A DNA stretch of 64,000 nucleotides from Caldilineaceae bacterium (GTDB lineage: Bacteria; Chloroflexota; Anaerolineae; Caldilineales; Caldilineaceae). A program made the position numbers and the translations under genes. Below, piece by piece: positions 34,863 through 43,079 of this stretch. Position 1 is the stretch's first letter. Each line of letters starts with the position of its first letter. Location of the stretch: contig JAHBVH010000001.1 of the NCBI GenBank assembly GCA_019637645.1, positions 124,001 through 188,000 of the forward strand, given 5' to 3'. Below the pieces are notes generated by a model, which did not search any database, was not told where the DNA came from, and saw only the letters and a list, made by a program, of their open reading frames with translations.

Positions 34863-36362
34863 CTATTTCTCCGTCATCACTGTCACGCCGGTCCAACCGG
34901 GTGGGACGCCTTGCTCGGCTAACTGCGTCGCCTGCACAAGATGATGCCAGGCCACTTTGTCGCGCGGGTTGTGTTGCAAGATGCGAAAGAGAATATTTTG
35001 GGCGGCATCAAATTCACGCTGATAATAGCGCCGTAGCGCCTCTTCATAATCGGCCTGAGTCTCCTGCTTGAGCTGGCGCATTAGTGGTAAATCGGCGTCG
35101 TAGACTTCATAGAGGTCGAGCGCTGTTTTGCGCCCTTTGACCTGTACCCGATCCAGAAAGCGGATATTGTAGCGGCTTGGATCAACCAGACGGCCATAGG
35201 TGGCGGCGGAGATGATCAGCGACACATGATAGAATTTGGTCAACCCTTCTAGCCGCGATGTTAAATTGACATCATCCGAGAAGGCGTCGCCTTGCATACG
35301 GTGTTGTTCACCGACCATACCGACCATCATATGACCCGTGTTGACGCCGATGCCCACGCCAATCGGCAACCGATTCTTGCGCTGCCGATAGTTGTTATAC
35401 TCGTTGACTTGCATCAACTTCTCGATGCCCGCCTGCACGCCATCATCGGCGCAGCGGGGGAAGACTGCATGGATGCCATCGCCCAAATATTTGATGATAA
35501 AGCCCTGGTGCTGGCGCACGACTGGGCTGACCCGTCCTAGATAGCTGTTGATAAAGGTAAAGTTTTCTTCGGGCGTCATCGTCTCGGAGATGGTGGTAAA
35601 GCCGCGCAAATCGGAGAACATCACCGTCATTTCGCCCGTCACATAGTCGCCCAAGCCAATGTCAATGATGCTCGACTTCGCCAAAAAGCCAAGATATTCT
35701 TGCGGCACAAAACGGCTGGACGCCTGGTTCATCTCTTTCAGGTGGGTAATGTTGTGCCAGGCGCTGAGCAAACTTGGCGCGTCATTGAACACCAATCCCC
35801 GCAGCGAGACATCCACCCACTGCGCTTGACCAGCAACCGTACGGAATTCAACCTCCTGATGATCCACCTCACCCGCTTGGTCGAGCAGGGTGAGTAACTC
35901 GCTTTGCACGGTTGGGTCAGCATAGAAATCGGTGATTTTGCGTCCATGTAGCGCCGCGGTCGAGAGGCCCACCAGCGGGCCAGCCGTCGCGTTGCTATAG
36001 ACAATCTCGCCATCGGCGCGGCGACTGATCACGATGGGAATCGGCGTCGCTTCGACAATCAGCCGCAAGCGCCGTTCACTCTCGCGCAGCGCTTCGGCGG
36101 CTTTCTCGTGCAGCTCTTCCTCCACGGCATCGGAATGCGCCGTGGTCATCTCGAGCAGCACCGAGAGATCCTCTTTTTCGGCGAGCAAGCCGGCTTGGAC
36201 GGCGTCGCTATGCTCGGCGCTCATCTCGAGTATAATGGCTAGCCGCTCTTTTTCTTCGGCCAGTTCTGCCACCTGTTGTTGTAAGGCGGCGATCTCGGCG
36301 AGTAACGCTTGGGTCGGCGGCGCTTTTTTGCGACGGCTCTGGGTCATCTCGGCGGCCCTCAT
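34863..36362 (-). CDS. PAS-domain class III adenylate cyclase
   Basis: A 499-residue cyclase that should make cAMP from ATP. Residues 30-90 form a coiled coil with a duplicated unit (LEMSAEHSDAV, LEMTTAHSDAV). A PAS domain spans about 95-210. The cyclase homology domain (about 240-400) has both metal Asp residues, Asp251 in FSDLRGFT and Asp295 in KYLGDG. It also has the adenine-selecting Lys291 and the DDVNLTSRLE segment with Asn365 and Arg369, so the active site looks complete. A TPR-like tail follows. ATG 36362 overlaps the STAS stop (TGATG); ATG 36347, with GAGG upstream, is an alternative. It is the likely source of cAMP for the channel encoded in the same set. Confidence 0.9.
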   Translation of the reverse strand: MRAAEMTQSRRKKAPPTQALLAEIAALQQQVAELAEEKERLAIILEMSAEHSDAVQAGLLAEKEDLSVLLEMTTAHSDAVEEELHEKAAEALRESERRLRLIVEATPIPIVISRRADGEIVYSNATAGPLVGLSTAALHGRKITDFYADPTVQSELLTLLDQAGEVDHQEVEFRTVAGQAQWVDVSLRGLVFNDAPSLLSAWHNITHLKEMNQASSRFVPQEYLGFLAKSSIIDIGLGDYVTGEMTVMFSDLRGFTTISETMTPEENFTFINSYLGRVSPVVRQHQGFIIKYLGDGIHAVFPRCADDGVQAGIEKLMQVNEYNNYRQRKNRLPIGVGIGVNTGHMMVGMVGEQHRMQGDAFSDDVNLTSRLEGLTKFYHVSLIISAATYGRLVDPSRYNIRFLDRVQVKGRKTALDLYEVYDADLPLMRQLKQETQADYEEALRRYYQREFDAAQNILFRILQHNPRDKVAWHHLVQATQLAEQGVPPGWTGVTVMTEK

Positions 36363-36700
36363 CAGAATTCTAGGCGTAAATTGGGCAGCAGGCGTTGCAA
36401 GTTCACCAACGACTTTTTCTGCCAGGGATATTGTTCGCTGCCCTTGACAATTAACTGGCTGGCTGGCTGTTTGCGCATCTGCATCACAAACTTGGAGAGC
36501 GTATTGATCCCCGAACTGTTGAGAAATTGCAGTCCACTCACATCCAAGGTCAGCACAGGATGACCCGCCGCCGCGGCGGCATTTAGCATCCCTAGAATGG
36601 CGTCGTACTCGGCTCCATTCAGGCGAAAACTCCCACTGCACAGCACCGTGGCCGTGTTCGGATCATACTTGGCTTGATAATCGGTCTGGATGATTTCCAT
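36362..36700 (-). CDS. STAS-domain protein (slr1659-like)
   Basis: A 112-residue anti-sigma-factor-antagonist-like protein. The STAS core is LTLDVSGLQFLNSSGINTLS with Asp53 and the phospho-acceptor candidates Ser62/Ser63. This is the layout of SpoIIAA/RsbV relatives, and of the slr1659-type regulators that pair with slr1658-type ATPases. GAGGAG precedes ATG 36700. It should be phosphorylated by the adjacent GHKL protein and dephosphorylated by the SpoIIE-domain phosphatase. Confidence 0.85.
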   Translation of the reverse strand: MEIIQTDYQAKYDPNTATVLCSGSFRLNGAEYDAILGMLNAAAAAGHPVLTLDVSGLQFLNSSGINTLSKFVMQMRKQPASQLIVKGSEQYPWQKKSLVNLQRLLPNLRLEF

Positions 36701-36773
36701 CGGGTTCTCCTCAGGCTAAGTCTTGGTATGCGCGACGATTTTTCCAAAAGGGGCATGGCTAGCTGACGAGCGC

Positions 36774-37349
36774 TCAGACCGTCAACTGCACCATGGTCGT
36801 CACCACAACGGCTTCCGGGTTGCCGGGGATGAGCTCAAATTTCCAGCCTAATTCGGCGTGATAGTCATTGAGCATGGTGAGAAAACCCAGCCCGGACCCG
36901 TCGCTGGTTTCATCTTCGGCATTCTGCATCAGCCGTTCCATGTATAACTCATCGGGATCGCCGGTCAGTAGCTCTTCAAGGAAGCGTTGGAAGCCAGCCA
37001 AGGATTGTGGATCAAGGCTGTTGGCGACATAGAAGCGCACGCGCGCTGCATCCAGCTGCATGGTGATCCGAACCGGATACTGGGCGGGTGCATAGTTGAA
37101 CTTCATGGCATTTTCGAGCAATTCATTAGCCACATAGCTGACGGCACCCTTGAGTTCGGTGCGCCGATCCAGCGCCGCTGCATCATCGCCCGGGAAAAAA
37201 GTACTGAGATAATCAGCCAGAAAATCAGCTGATAGACCATTGTTGCGCCAGCGTTCTTGGAGCGAAATCGAACTGGGCGAAAAGCCAATTTGCAAATATT
37301 CCTGCTGATTGACATCCTTTTCTACAAACTTACCCAAGCTTTGGAGCAT
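36774..37349 (-). CDS. GHKL ATPase-like regulator (slr1658-like)
   Basis: A 191-residue protein with the ATP-binding features of anti-sigma/histidine-kinase folds: the N box ELLENAMKFN about residue 77 and the G box DGSGLGFLTML about residue 150, with ELGWKFEL near the end. It resembles the slr1658 group, which sits beside STAS partners. It is the probable switch kinase for the STAS protein 73 bp downstream. No sigma factor gene is adjacent, so the final output is open. Confidence 0.82.
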   Translation of the reverse strand: MLQSLGKFVEKDVNQQEYLQIGFSPSSISLQERWRNNGLSADFLADYLSTFFPGDDAAALDRRTELKGAVSYVANELLENAMKFNYAPAQYPVRITMQLDAARVRFYVANSLDPQSLAGFQRFLEELLTGDPDELYMERLMQNAEDETSDGSGLGFLTMLNDYHAELGWKFELIPGNPEAVVVTTMVQLTV

Positions 37350-37357
37350 GGCTCACC

Positions 37358-37666
37358 TCATTCTATAGAAACCGGTTGCGGTTGCGTGGTGTATCCTGCG
37401 CTGTCACCGACGCTGCTAGCCTGATCCGCTAGATGCTCAACCAGCAGTAGCGGGAAACCCAGGCAGTAGAGCTGTTCGAGTACCCCCAGTAATGCGGCCT
37501 GGTCAGCGACATTACCCAGTAAGATCGTGATCCCGTACTCACTTGGTTGGTGACGCTGGATCACCCAAACGCCGCTGAGTAGATCCAACCAGGCTGCATC
37601 GAACCGACCTTGGATATAAATGCGATAGCGGGCCTGGTCATCCGCATGTAGCCCCTGTGCCTTCAT
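37358..37666 (-). CDS. small conserved protein, unknown function
   Basis: A 102-residue cytoplasmic protein starting at ATG 37666. It has the pattern YRIYIQGRFDAAWLDLLSG (Gly-Arg-Phe-Asp-x2-Trp), then ITILLGNVADQAALLGVLEQ and LGFPLLLVEHL. Similar short proteins with G-x-L/F-D-x2-W and a VADQAAL-x-G-L segment occur in Chloroflexota and other bacteria, with no assigned role. It is the first gene of the set with the GHKL ATPase (eight bases apart), so a regulatory role in that module is likely. Confidence 0.65.
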   Translation of the reverse strand: MKAQGLHADDQARYRIYIQGRFDAAWLDLLSGVWVIQRHQPSEYGITILLGNVADQAALLGVLEQLYCLGFPLLLVEHLADQASSVGDSAGYTTQPQPVSIE

Positions 37667-38077
37667 GATACCTCTGATCTTCAGCGCACAGCCTCGTCAC
37701 TCAGTGTTGGTGTGTCAGGCCGCGGATCGTGACGGGTACGCAATTCTTCGCCCTGGTGATTTCTGGGCAGTGCTCGGGCTGTTTTGCCGTGAAGTTTGTT
37801 CGCCCGACTACTATACCGGGTGCTGGGCATAGCGCGTATTACACAAAAAGTAGTATTTTTAAGCTGAAACGGCATAGGCAAGGGGAGCGGGAATGGGGCA
37901 GACTGTAGCCTCAGCTTACCATAGGATCGGATAGTCATTATGAGGCAGAATGGGGCAGGTCGTCATACCGGTAGAAGTTACGCAGTTGGCTGGGCAACTA
38001 GAGACCTGACCGGTTTGGAAAACCGGTCAGGTCTGGCCTAAGTGCGTAACGCCTAACAGTAGTAAGCGATCAAGGTC
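37667..38077. other. leader of the signalling operon plus palindrome, no gene
   Basis: 411 bases between the first gene of the signalling set and the end of the MalT-like gene. On the minus strand a TATAGT at about 37815 could be a -10 box. The nested palindrome copy 3 occupies 37973-38054. An 85-codon frame at 37681-37938 is low in complexity and not believed. Confidence 0.45.
37973..38054. repeat. nested palindrome, full copy 3 with compensatory changes
   Basis: Outer arms GTTACGCA / TGCGTAAC. The inner stem is GACCTGACCGG / CCGGTCAGGTC: both arms changed (A-to-C with T-to-G) compared with copies 2 and 4, and the centre reads TTTGGAAAA instead of TTTTCCAAA. Confidence 0.9.
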
Positions 38078-40843
38078 TTAATTTAACGGCGGCAAAAGGC
38101 TCAATGCTTCCGCTTTAGCAATCGCCTCGCGGCGATTACGCACGCCCAGTTTGGTATAGATATTGTTGGTATGCTTTTTGACGGTGTGCGAGGAAATGAC
38201 CAAGTGGGTGGCAATCTCATCGATCGAGAGCCGTTGGCGGATGAGCCCCAAGAGTTCGAGCTCACGTGGGGTGAGGGGTGTAATCCCGTAGAGTTTGGCG
38301 TATTGAGTGGTCAGGGCGCGCCGTTCCGCTGGCTCCCGCGTGGCCGGGAAGGACGCCAGCAACAGTTTGATCCGGGGCGATTGGCCGTGGGTGGCCCCTA
38401 GGTGGCGCAATAAATCAGCCATCGGCCTACCGAGATCGATAAAGGTACGCACAAAGCTGCCTGGCTCGCCCAAGGCCAGCGCCCGGGCCAGCACCGCAAA
38501 CGCCTCTTCTGTACGTTGGAGCGCGTGCAGCATGAGCGCTTGCAACGCACAAATTTGGATCACTTGCCGTGTATTGTGAACCGCTTCGGCATGCTGTAGA
38601 CAAGTGGTGGCAAAGGCCAGGCCCGCGTTCAAGGCCGTGGGCGTGCCGACCGCGAACAAGGCCCGGATGCGTGTCAAGGCTGGTAATTCGATTTCTAGCT
38701 GCGTCCCTTGGTTCGCGGCGGTCTTGATCTCCTGCGTCCGGTACTCGGCGTCGGCTCCTTGCCCATTGAGCAGTGCCAGCCGCACGGCGAAAGTCGCTGC
38801 GTGCTCCAGCAAAGCAGGGCGACGGATTTCGGCAGCAAACTCATGCGCAGCCTGCGCATAGGCCAGCGCCTTGCCCACGCTCCCCTTCGCCTGTGCAACC
38901 AGGGCCAAGCCCAGCAAACTGCTAAAAAAGATCGCCGGATTGGCACGATAGCGCATGGCTTCGACACACTGCCAGTGGTGCGCGGCAAGGGCTAGATCAT
39001 TCCGCTCATACCAAACGGTCGCCAGCAAATAGTGCGCCCAGCTATACCAGGTTTCCACAAAGCCGATGCCTTGCCAATCTGCGGCATACGACTCATCCAT
39101 GGTGGTCACGGCCTGGGTCGCGAGGTTGACCACTTCGGCTAGGTTACCCGCGTGCAGATGGAGAATGGCGAGCCCGCCGAATAAGATGATCTGGATTGCT
39201 TGTTGCTGCGCCTTCGCTTCCGCCAACGCCGTACGCAATAGGGTATAGGCAACCACGCGTTCACCCGTGCAAAACTGGGCCGCGGCGAGGTGAACCAGCA
39301 CCTGGGTGCGCGCAAAGTAATGCGTGGGGGCGAGCTGGGCGAGGGTGGTTTGGAGCAACAAGATGGCGCGCTGTGGTTCACCATGCCAGTAGGCCAAGAT
39401 CCCAAGGAGGAGATGCAGATCCACCAGCAGCGCTTGGCGTCGCGTGCTGCCAAGCGTTGTATCGTGTTGCAGCTGGGACTCCAGATTGCCCAACTGCGCC
39501 AGCGGCACAACCGGCCCAATGCCAAAGGATGACAACCAGAGCTGAACTAGGCGCAAGCCTGGCCGGGTTTGAATCAACGCTGCCGGAAAAAACGACAGCC
39601 AGCGCGTCAGCGTTGGCCCAGGATGCTGTCGCTCTAGCATCGCGTGAAACTGCGCGAAGACCAGTTCCGCGGCCGCATCCTCATCACCGGCGGCCAATGC
39701 GTGGCGTAGTGCATCTTCGATCAGACCCATCCTGGCAAACCAGGTACTCGCGCTGTGGTGCAACTGTGCCACACGAGCTGGTGATTCCGTGCGCTTGAGC
39801 TGGTGGCGCAGAAAATCGCGAAAGAGGTCATGATAACGCAGCCAGTCGCCGGTCTGATCGAGCGGAATGACAAAAAGATTATGGGCTTCCACTTGGGCGA
39901 TCAACGTTTGGCTAGCACCCAGCGGTAGACGGTCGGCCAGGAGCGCGTCGGCCAGCGGCGCGCAGAAGCGCTCCACGAGCGCAGTGGACAACACAAATTC
40001 GCGCAGGGGCTCCCCAAGGCGCTCCATCACCTCCTCCACCAAATAGTTGACCAATAGCCGGTTATGGCCATGAAATTGCTCTAGGAATTGCTGCGGGTGC
40101 TGGGGCTGCCCCGCACGGCTGGACAAGTGCAGTGCGGTGACCCAGCCTTCGGTGCGCGTATGGACAAGCCTGACCACATCCTCACCCAGCGCCTGACCAA
40201 GCCGCTGGGTGAGAAAGTTGCGCGTTTCCTCAACCGTGAAGCGTAGATCGCTCGCACGCAATTCGGTGATCTGGCGTTCCATCCGCAAACGCCCCAAGTA
40301 CAAGGGGGGGTCGGTACGCGCAAGGATCACGATGTGCAGCTGGGATGGCAAATAGCGCAACAAATGGCGGATGACCCCATGCACCTCGGCGGAACGGATG
40401 AGATGATAATCATCGAGGACGAGCACCAGTTCAACGGTGAGCGCACTCAATTCGCTGACCACCAGGTTGGCGAGATAGTCCACCCCAGGCCCGTGCGCCG
40501 ATCCCAATAGGCTCAGGGTCGTGGGGCACGCCCCTGGTTCACAGGTGCGCACGGCAGCAATCAGATAGCGCAGAAACTGGACAAGCTGATTGTCTCCTGC
40601 ATCTAAAGAGAGCCAGCACGATTTTAGCGGTTGGCTTGAAGGTGTTGACCCCGCTTCACCCTTGTCCAGCCACTGGCTGACCAGCGTGCTTTTGCCAAAG
40701 CCGGGGGGCGCAGACAGGAGAATGAGGTTGTGCCGCAAACCCGCATCCAACCGGGCCATCAGCTCTGGGCGCGCGATCCAGTGCGCATCCGTCCGTGGGC
40801 GATACAGCTTTGTTGTGAGCAGCAGGGTCGGTTGGACTTGCAT
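38078..40843 (-). CDS. MalT-like (LAL-type) LuxR-family transcriptional regulator
   Basis: A 921-residue STAND ATPase transcription factor. Residues 1-250 hold the NTPase with Walker A SAPPGFGKST (about 44-53) and Walker B ELVLVLDDYHLI. The middle (about 350-830) is a helical TPR-like sensor. The C-terminal about 65 residues are a LuxR helix-turn-helix (LTPRELELLGLIRQRLSIDE, SSHTVKKHTNNIYTKLGV). Such proteins activate promoters when ligand and ATP bind. It is transcribed toward the cyclase/partner-switch set, with a palindrome in between, so it is a candidate regulator of that set or of the protease gene on its other side. Confidence 0.93.
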   Translation of the reverse strand: MQVQPTLLLTTKLYRPRTDAHWIARPELMARLDAGLRHNLILLSAPPGFGKSTLVSQWLDKGEAGSTPSSQPLKSCWLSLDAGDNQLVQFLRYLIAAVRTCEPGACPTTLSLLGSAHGPGVDYLANLVVSELSALTVELVLVLDDYHLIRSAEVHGVIRHLLRYLPSQLHIVILARTDPPLYLGRLRMERQITELRASDLRFTVEETRNFLTQRLGQALGEDVVRLVHTRTEGWVTALHLSSRAGQPQHPQQFLEQFHGHNRLLVNYLVEEVMERLGEPLREFVLSTALVERFCAPLADALLADRLPLGASQTLIAQVEAHNLFVIPLDQTGDWLRYHDLFRDFLRHQLKRTESPARVAQLHHSASTWFARMGLIEDALRHALAAGDEDAAAELVFAQFHAMLERQHPGPTLTRWLSFFPAALIQTRPGLRLVQLWLSSFGIGPVVPLAQLGNLESQLQHDTTLGSTRRQALLVDLHLLLGILAYWHGEPQRAILLLQTTLAQLAPTHYFARTQVLVHLAAAQFCTGERVVAYTLLRTALAEAKAQQQAIQIILFGGLAILHLHAGNLAEVVNLATQAVTTMDESYAADWQGIGFVETWYSWAHYLLATVWYERNDLALAAHHWQCVEAMRYRANPAIFFSSLLGLALVAQAKGSVGKALAYAQAAHEFAAEIRRPALLEHAATFAVRLALLNGQGADAEYRTQEIKTAANQGTQLEIELPALTRIRALFAVGTPTALNAGLAFATTCLQHAEAVHNTRQVIQICALQALMLHALQRTEEAFAVLARALALGEPGSFVRTFIDLGRPMADLLRHLGATHGQSPRIKLLLASFPATREPAERRALTTQYAKLYGITPLTPRELELLGLIRQRLSIDEIATHLVISSHTVKKHTNNIYTKLGVRNRREAIAKAEALSLLPPLN

Positions 40844-40941
40844 CGATGTCTCTATCTATGGGTGAATCAGGTCGAATCAGCCTTGAGTATACACAGATTA
40901 CAAGAATCACCAAACACTGGGCCATAACAGGCGTATACATC

Positions 40942-40984
40942 AACGGCAAGCATGAAGCGAAGCGTATGCTTGCCGTTTTCTTTT
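40942..40984 (+). terminator. rho-independent terminator without an obvious gene
   Basis: 12-bp arms AACGGCAAGCAT / ATGCTTGCCGTT, a 12-base loop and a TTTTCTTTT tail on the plus strand. No plus-strand gene lies upstream, so it may end a small RNA or a transcript antisense to the regulator. Confidence 0.75.
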
Positions 40985-41118
40985 CGGACGGTACAGCGTC
41001 ATACAAAACTAACGCAAATAAAAGGCTTCCAAAAAGTTGTTCCTTTTTGTTTTGGTTAGCTTTTGTGGTGAATTGGTTACGGTGGTCAAAGGAGAAATCA
41101 GGTGGAATGCGGTGAAAA

Positions 41119-41156
41119 GTTACTGTTTACGTTTGGGGTTACTGTTTACGTTTGAG
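41119..41156 (+). repeat. 19-bp tandem repeat, operator candidate
   Basis: Two adjacent copies of GTTACTGTTTACGTTTGRG at 41119-41137 and 41138-41156, with a degenerate third copy to about 41178. It lies 74 bases before the protease start, where direct repeats often bind a regulator. Confidence 0.7.
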
Positions 41157-41229
41157 GTTACGTTGGGTTTACGGGTGCGGACTATGCTGGCATTAGGCAA
41201 ATTTTTTACCCAATTCAATAGGAAAGCTT

Positions 41230-42228
41230 ATGAAACCCAATCCACGGAACAACAGCGCTATCATCCTGATCCTGATCTGTCTCTGCCTGCTTAGTGCCTG
41301 CACAATTGATAGCAACCAATTGGCCGGTACTGCACTGTTACAAACCCCAGCCGATTCCAGCCAGACCGATCCCAATCCTGAGCAACATCAAGTGTATCTG
41401 CCATTGGTCGAGCAAAATATGGCTAGTGACCCCAATGCCGCAATACCGGAAGTGCTTCCTGTTGCCGAAGAACCGGCTGACGTGCAAGCGGCCGTGGTTG
41501 GTGGTACAGCCGCCACACCGGGGGAGTATCCTTGGCAGGCAATGCTCATGCATAAGGGCAGCTTCTATTGTGGTGGTTCCTTGATCGAGATGCGTTGGGT
41601 GCTGACGGCTGCCCATTGCTTGGTCGGGTACGCTATGAAAGACTTACAAGTTGTTTTGGGTGCACATGATAGAACCGCTACGAATGAAGCGAGCCGTCAA
41701 CGCTTTAGTCCCATACGTATCATCGTTCATCCGAGTTATAGTCCGGCTACGCTTGCCAATGACATTGGCCTAATCCAATTGGACAAGGGCGCTACCGTAA
41801 CTAGAAGCGTTGATTTCATTCGTTTGGACACCCCAACCGCTGTTAATGTACCAGCAAGCTTTAACCTTCGTTTTCAGGTCGTCACCACCGGGTGGGGCAG
41901 GCTTAATGCAAGCGGACCGACCGCTATCATTCTCCAGAAGGTGACGCTGCCGATTGTTCCCAATGATGTTTGCAAACAAACATATGGAGCGTATATAACG
42001 GATAACGTGATCTGTGCTGGTTTAAAAGAAGGCGGCAAAGGTAGCTGTAATGGGGACAGTGGCGGGCCATTAGTACAAGGGCAAGACCTTTTTGGGAAGC
42101 TGATCGGAGTCACCAGCTTTGGGGGAACACAATGTGCTGGTCCCCTTAGTTATACTGTATTCACTCGGGTTGCGAATTATACCGATTGGATTCGCCAAAC
42201 TGTGGGAGGTATCTATCTTGGCCGGTAA
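41230..42228 (+). CDS. trypsin-fold (S1) serine protease lipoprotein
   Basis: A 332-residue exported protease. A lipoprotein signal (IILILICLCLLSAC) puts the anchor at Cys24. A VYLPLV motif at residues 55-60 follows, then a propeptide to about residue 88. The protease domain starts at VVGGTAATPGEYPW. The catalytic triad is His129 (TAAHC), Asp178 (ANDIGL) and Ser277 (GDSGGP). The residue equivalent to chymotrypsin 189 is Gly271, not Asp, and the 226 region reads YTVFTRV, so trypsin-like Lys/Arg preference is unlikely. It should act at the cell surface. Confidence 0.93.
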   Translation: MKPNPRNNSAIILILICLCLLSACTIDSNQLAGTALLQTPADSSQTDPNPEQHQVYLPLVEQNMASDPNAAIPEVLPVAEEPADVQAAVVGGTAATPGEYPWQAMLMHKGSFYCGGSLIEMRWVLTAAHCLVGYAMKDLQVVLGAHDRTATNEASRQRFSPIRIIVHPSYSPATLANDIGLIQLDKGATVTRSVDFIRLDTPTAVNVPASFNLRFQVVTTGWGRLNASGPTAIILQKVTLPIVPNDVCKQTYGAYITDNVICAGLKEGGKGSCNGDSGGPLVQGQDLFGKLIGVTSFGGTQCAGPLSYTVFTRVANYTDWIRQTVGGIYLGR

Positions 42229-42635
42229 TCCCACCAGCCTATCGTGGTATCCGTGTTGACTTTTCTCCCCGCCCTTGACACTGCCCTTGATACCGCCCCA
42301 CAGCTTCTTCTTTTTCTTCACTTTTACGCGAAGTTTGGCTATGTTACAATCTATTTGTAACTAAATACGCTACGGTGACAAGCCGCTCACCGTAGCGTAT
42401 CCATGGGGTTATCTAGTTGCTCCTTCGTTTATATCCTCTGTTTTACCAACCCTGTCATGCTTCGTCTTCCCCTGATTCCTAAGCAACGGTTTGAAAAGGC
42501 CATCAAGTGGCAACCTGCTTCTTCCTGGAAGGGCAATCGGCACCTTTGTCCCTTTTTAACCCGTTTCTAAGCTGCGCTGGCGATTAGGTAAAGACAATCA
42601 TGAAGATCCGCGAATTTTCGGCACTGAAATCTATT

Positions 42636-42718
42636 AGAAGTTACGCAGTTGACTGGCGTGACCAGAGACCTGACAGGTTTTCCAAACCTGTCAGGTCTTG
42701 TCTAAGTGCGTAACTCCT
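42636..42718. repeat. nested palindrome, full copy 4
   Basis: Outer arms AGAAGTTACGCA / TGCGTAACTCCT and inner arms AGACCTGACAGG / CCTGTCAGGTCT, closest in sequence to copy 2. Confidence 0.9.
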
Positions 42719-42872
42719 ATCTATATCAACAACTCCCCTGTCTATACGTTGAACGATGAGTGGGCAAGCCGGGGCGCACAGTTTTTGTTGCGCTTCTGTG
42801 AAAGCTGACCCCAGCGTAGATTGGCCTGCTCAGGTACCGAACAAATCAGCCCAAGAAATGGAGAAAAGAGCG

Positions 42873-43079
42873 ATGGTGAAGAATCGTTTCGCCAAGGGGC
42901 CGGAAGGGTGGTGCTCCTATGATTACCATGCCAGCGTCATTGCTAGTGCTGAAATCTTTGTGATGGCTAGTTGGCAGCCAAAGGGTGGGATCAACGATGC
43001 TGCTTACATTTGGTCAGATCATCACCGTTGGAGCGCGGATACGCCAGAACAGCCCGTTTCCATCCTGGCGTTCATTTAA
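42873..43079 (+). pseudogene. orphan fragment of an unrecognised protein
   Basis: A 68-codon frame from ATG 42873: MVKNRFAKGPEGWCSYDYHA, then IFVMASWQPKGGINDAAYIW and DHHRWSADTPEQPVSILAFI. The Trp/Tyr/Gly-rich, well-structured composition looks like an internal piece of a real domain rather than random DNA. No family is recognised. It starts and stops abruptly between repeats, so it is probably a remnant, though a short expressed protein cannot be excluded (a GGAG lies 15 bases upstream). Confidence 0.4.

Larger units (their letters stand above)
40844..41229. other. divergent region with terminator and tandem repeat
   Basis: 386 bases between the MalT-like gene (-) and the trypsin-like gene (+). 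It holds a strong rightward terminator at 40942-40984 with no gene before it and a 19-bp tandem repeat at 41119-41156, each listed separately. No coding frame is supported. Confidence 0.6.

Noticed and set aside
37681..37938. 85-codon minus-strand frame upstream of the signalling operon
   Set aside because: Low-complexity basic peptide without homology; the region is more likely a leader or promoter.
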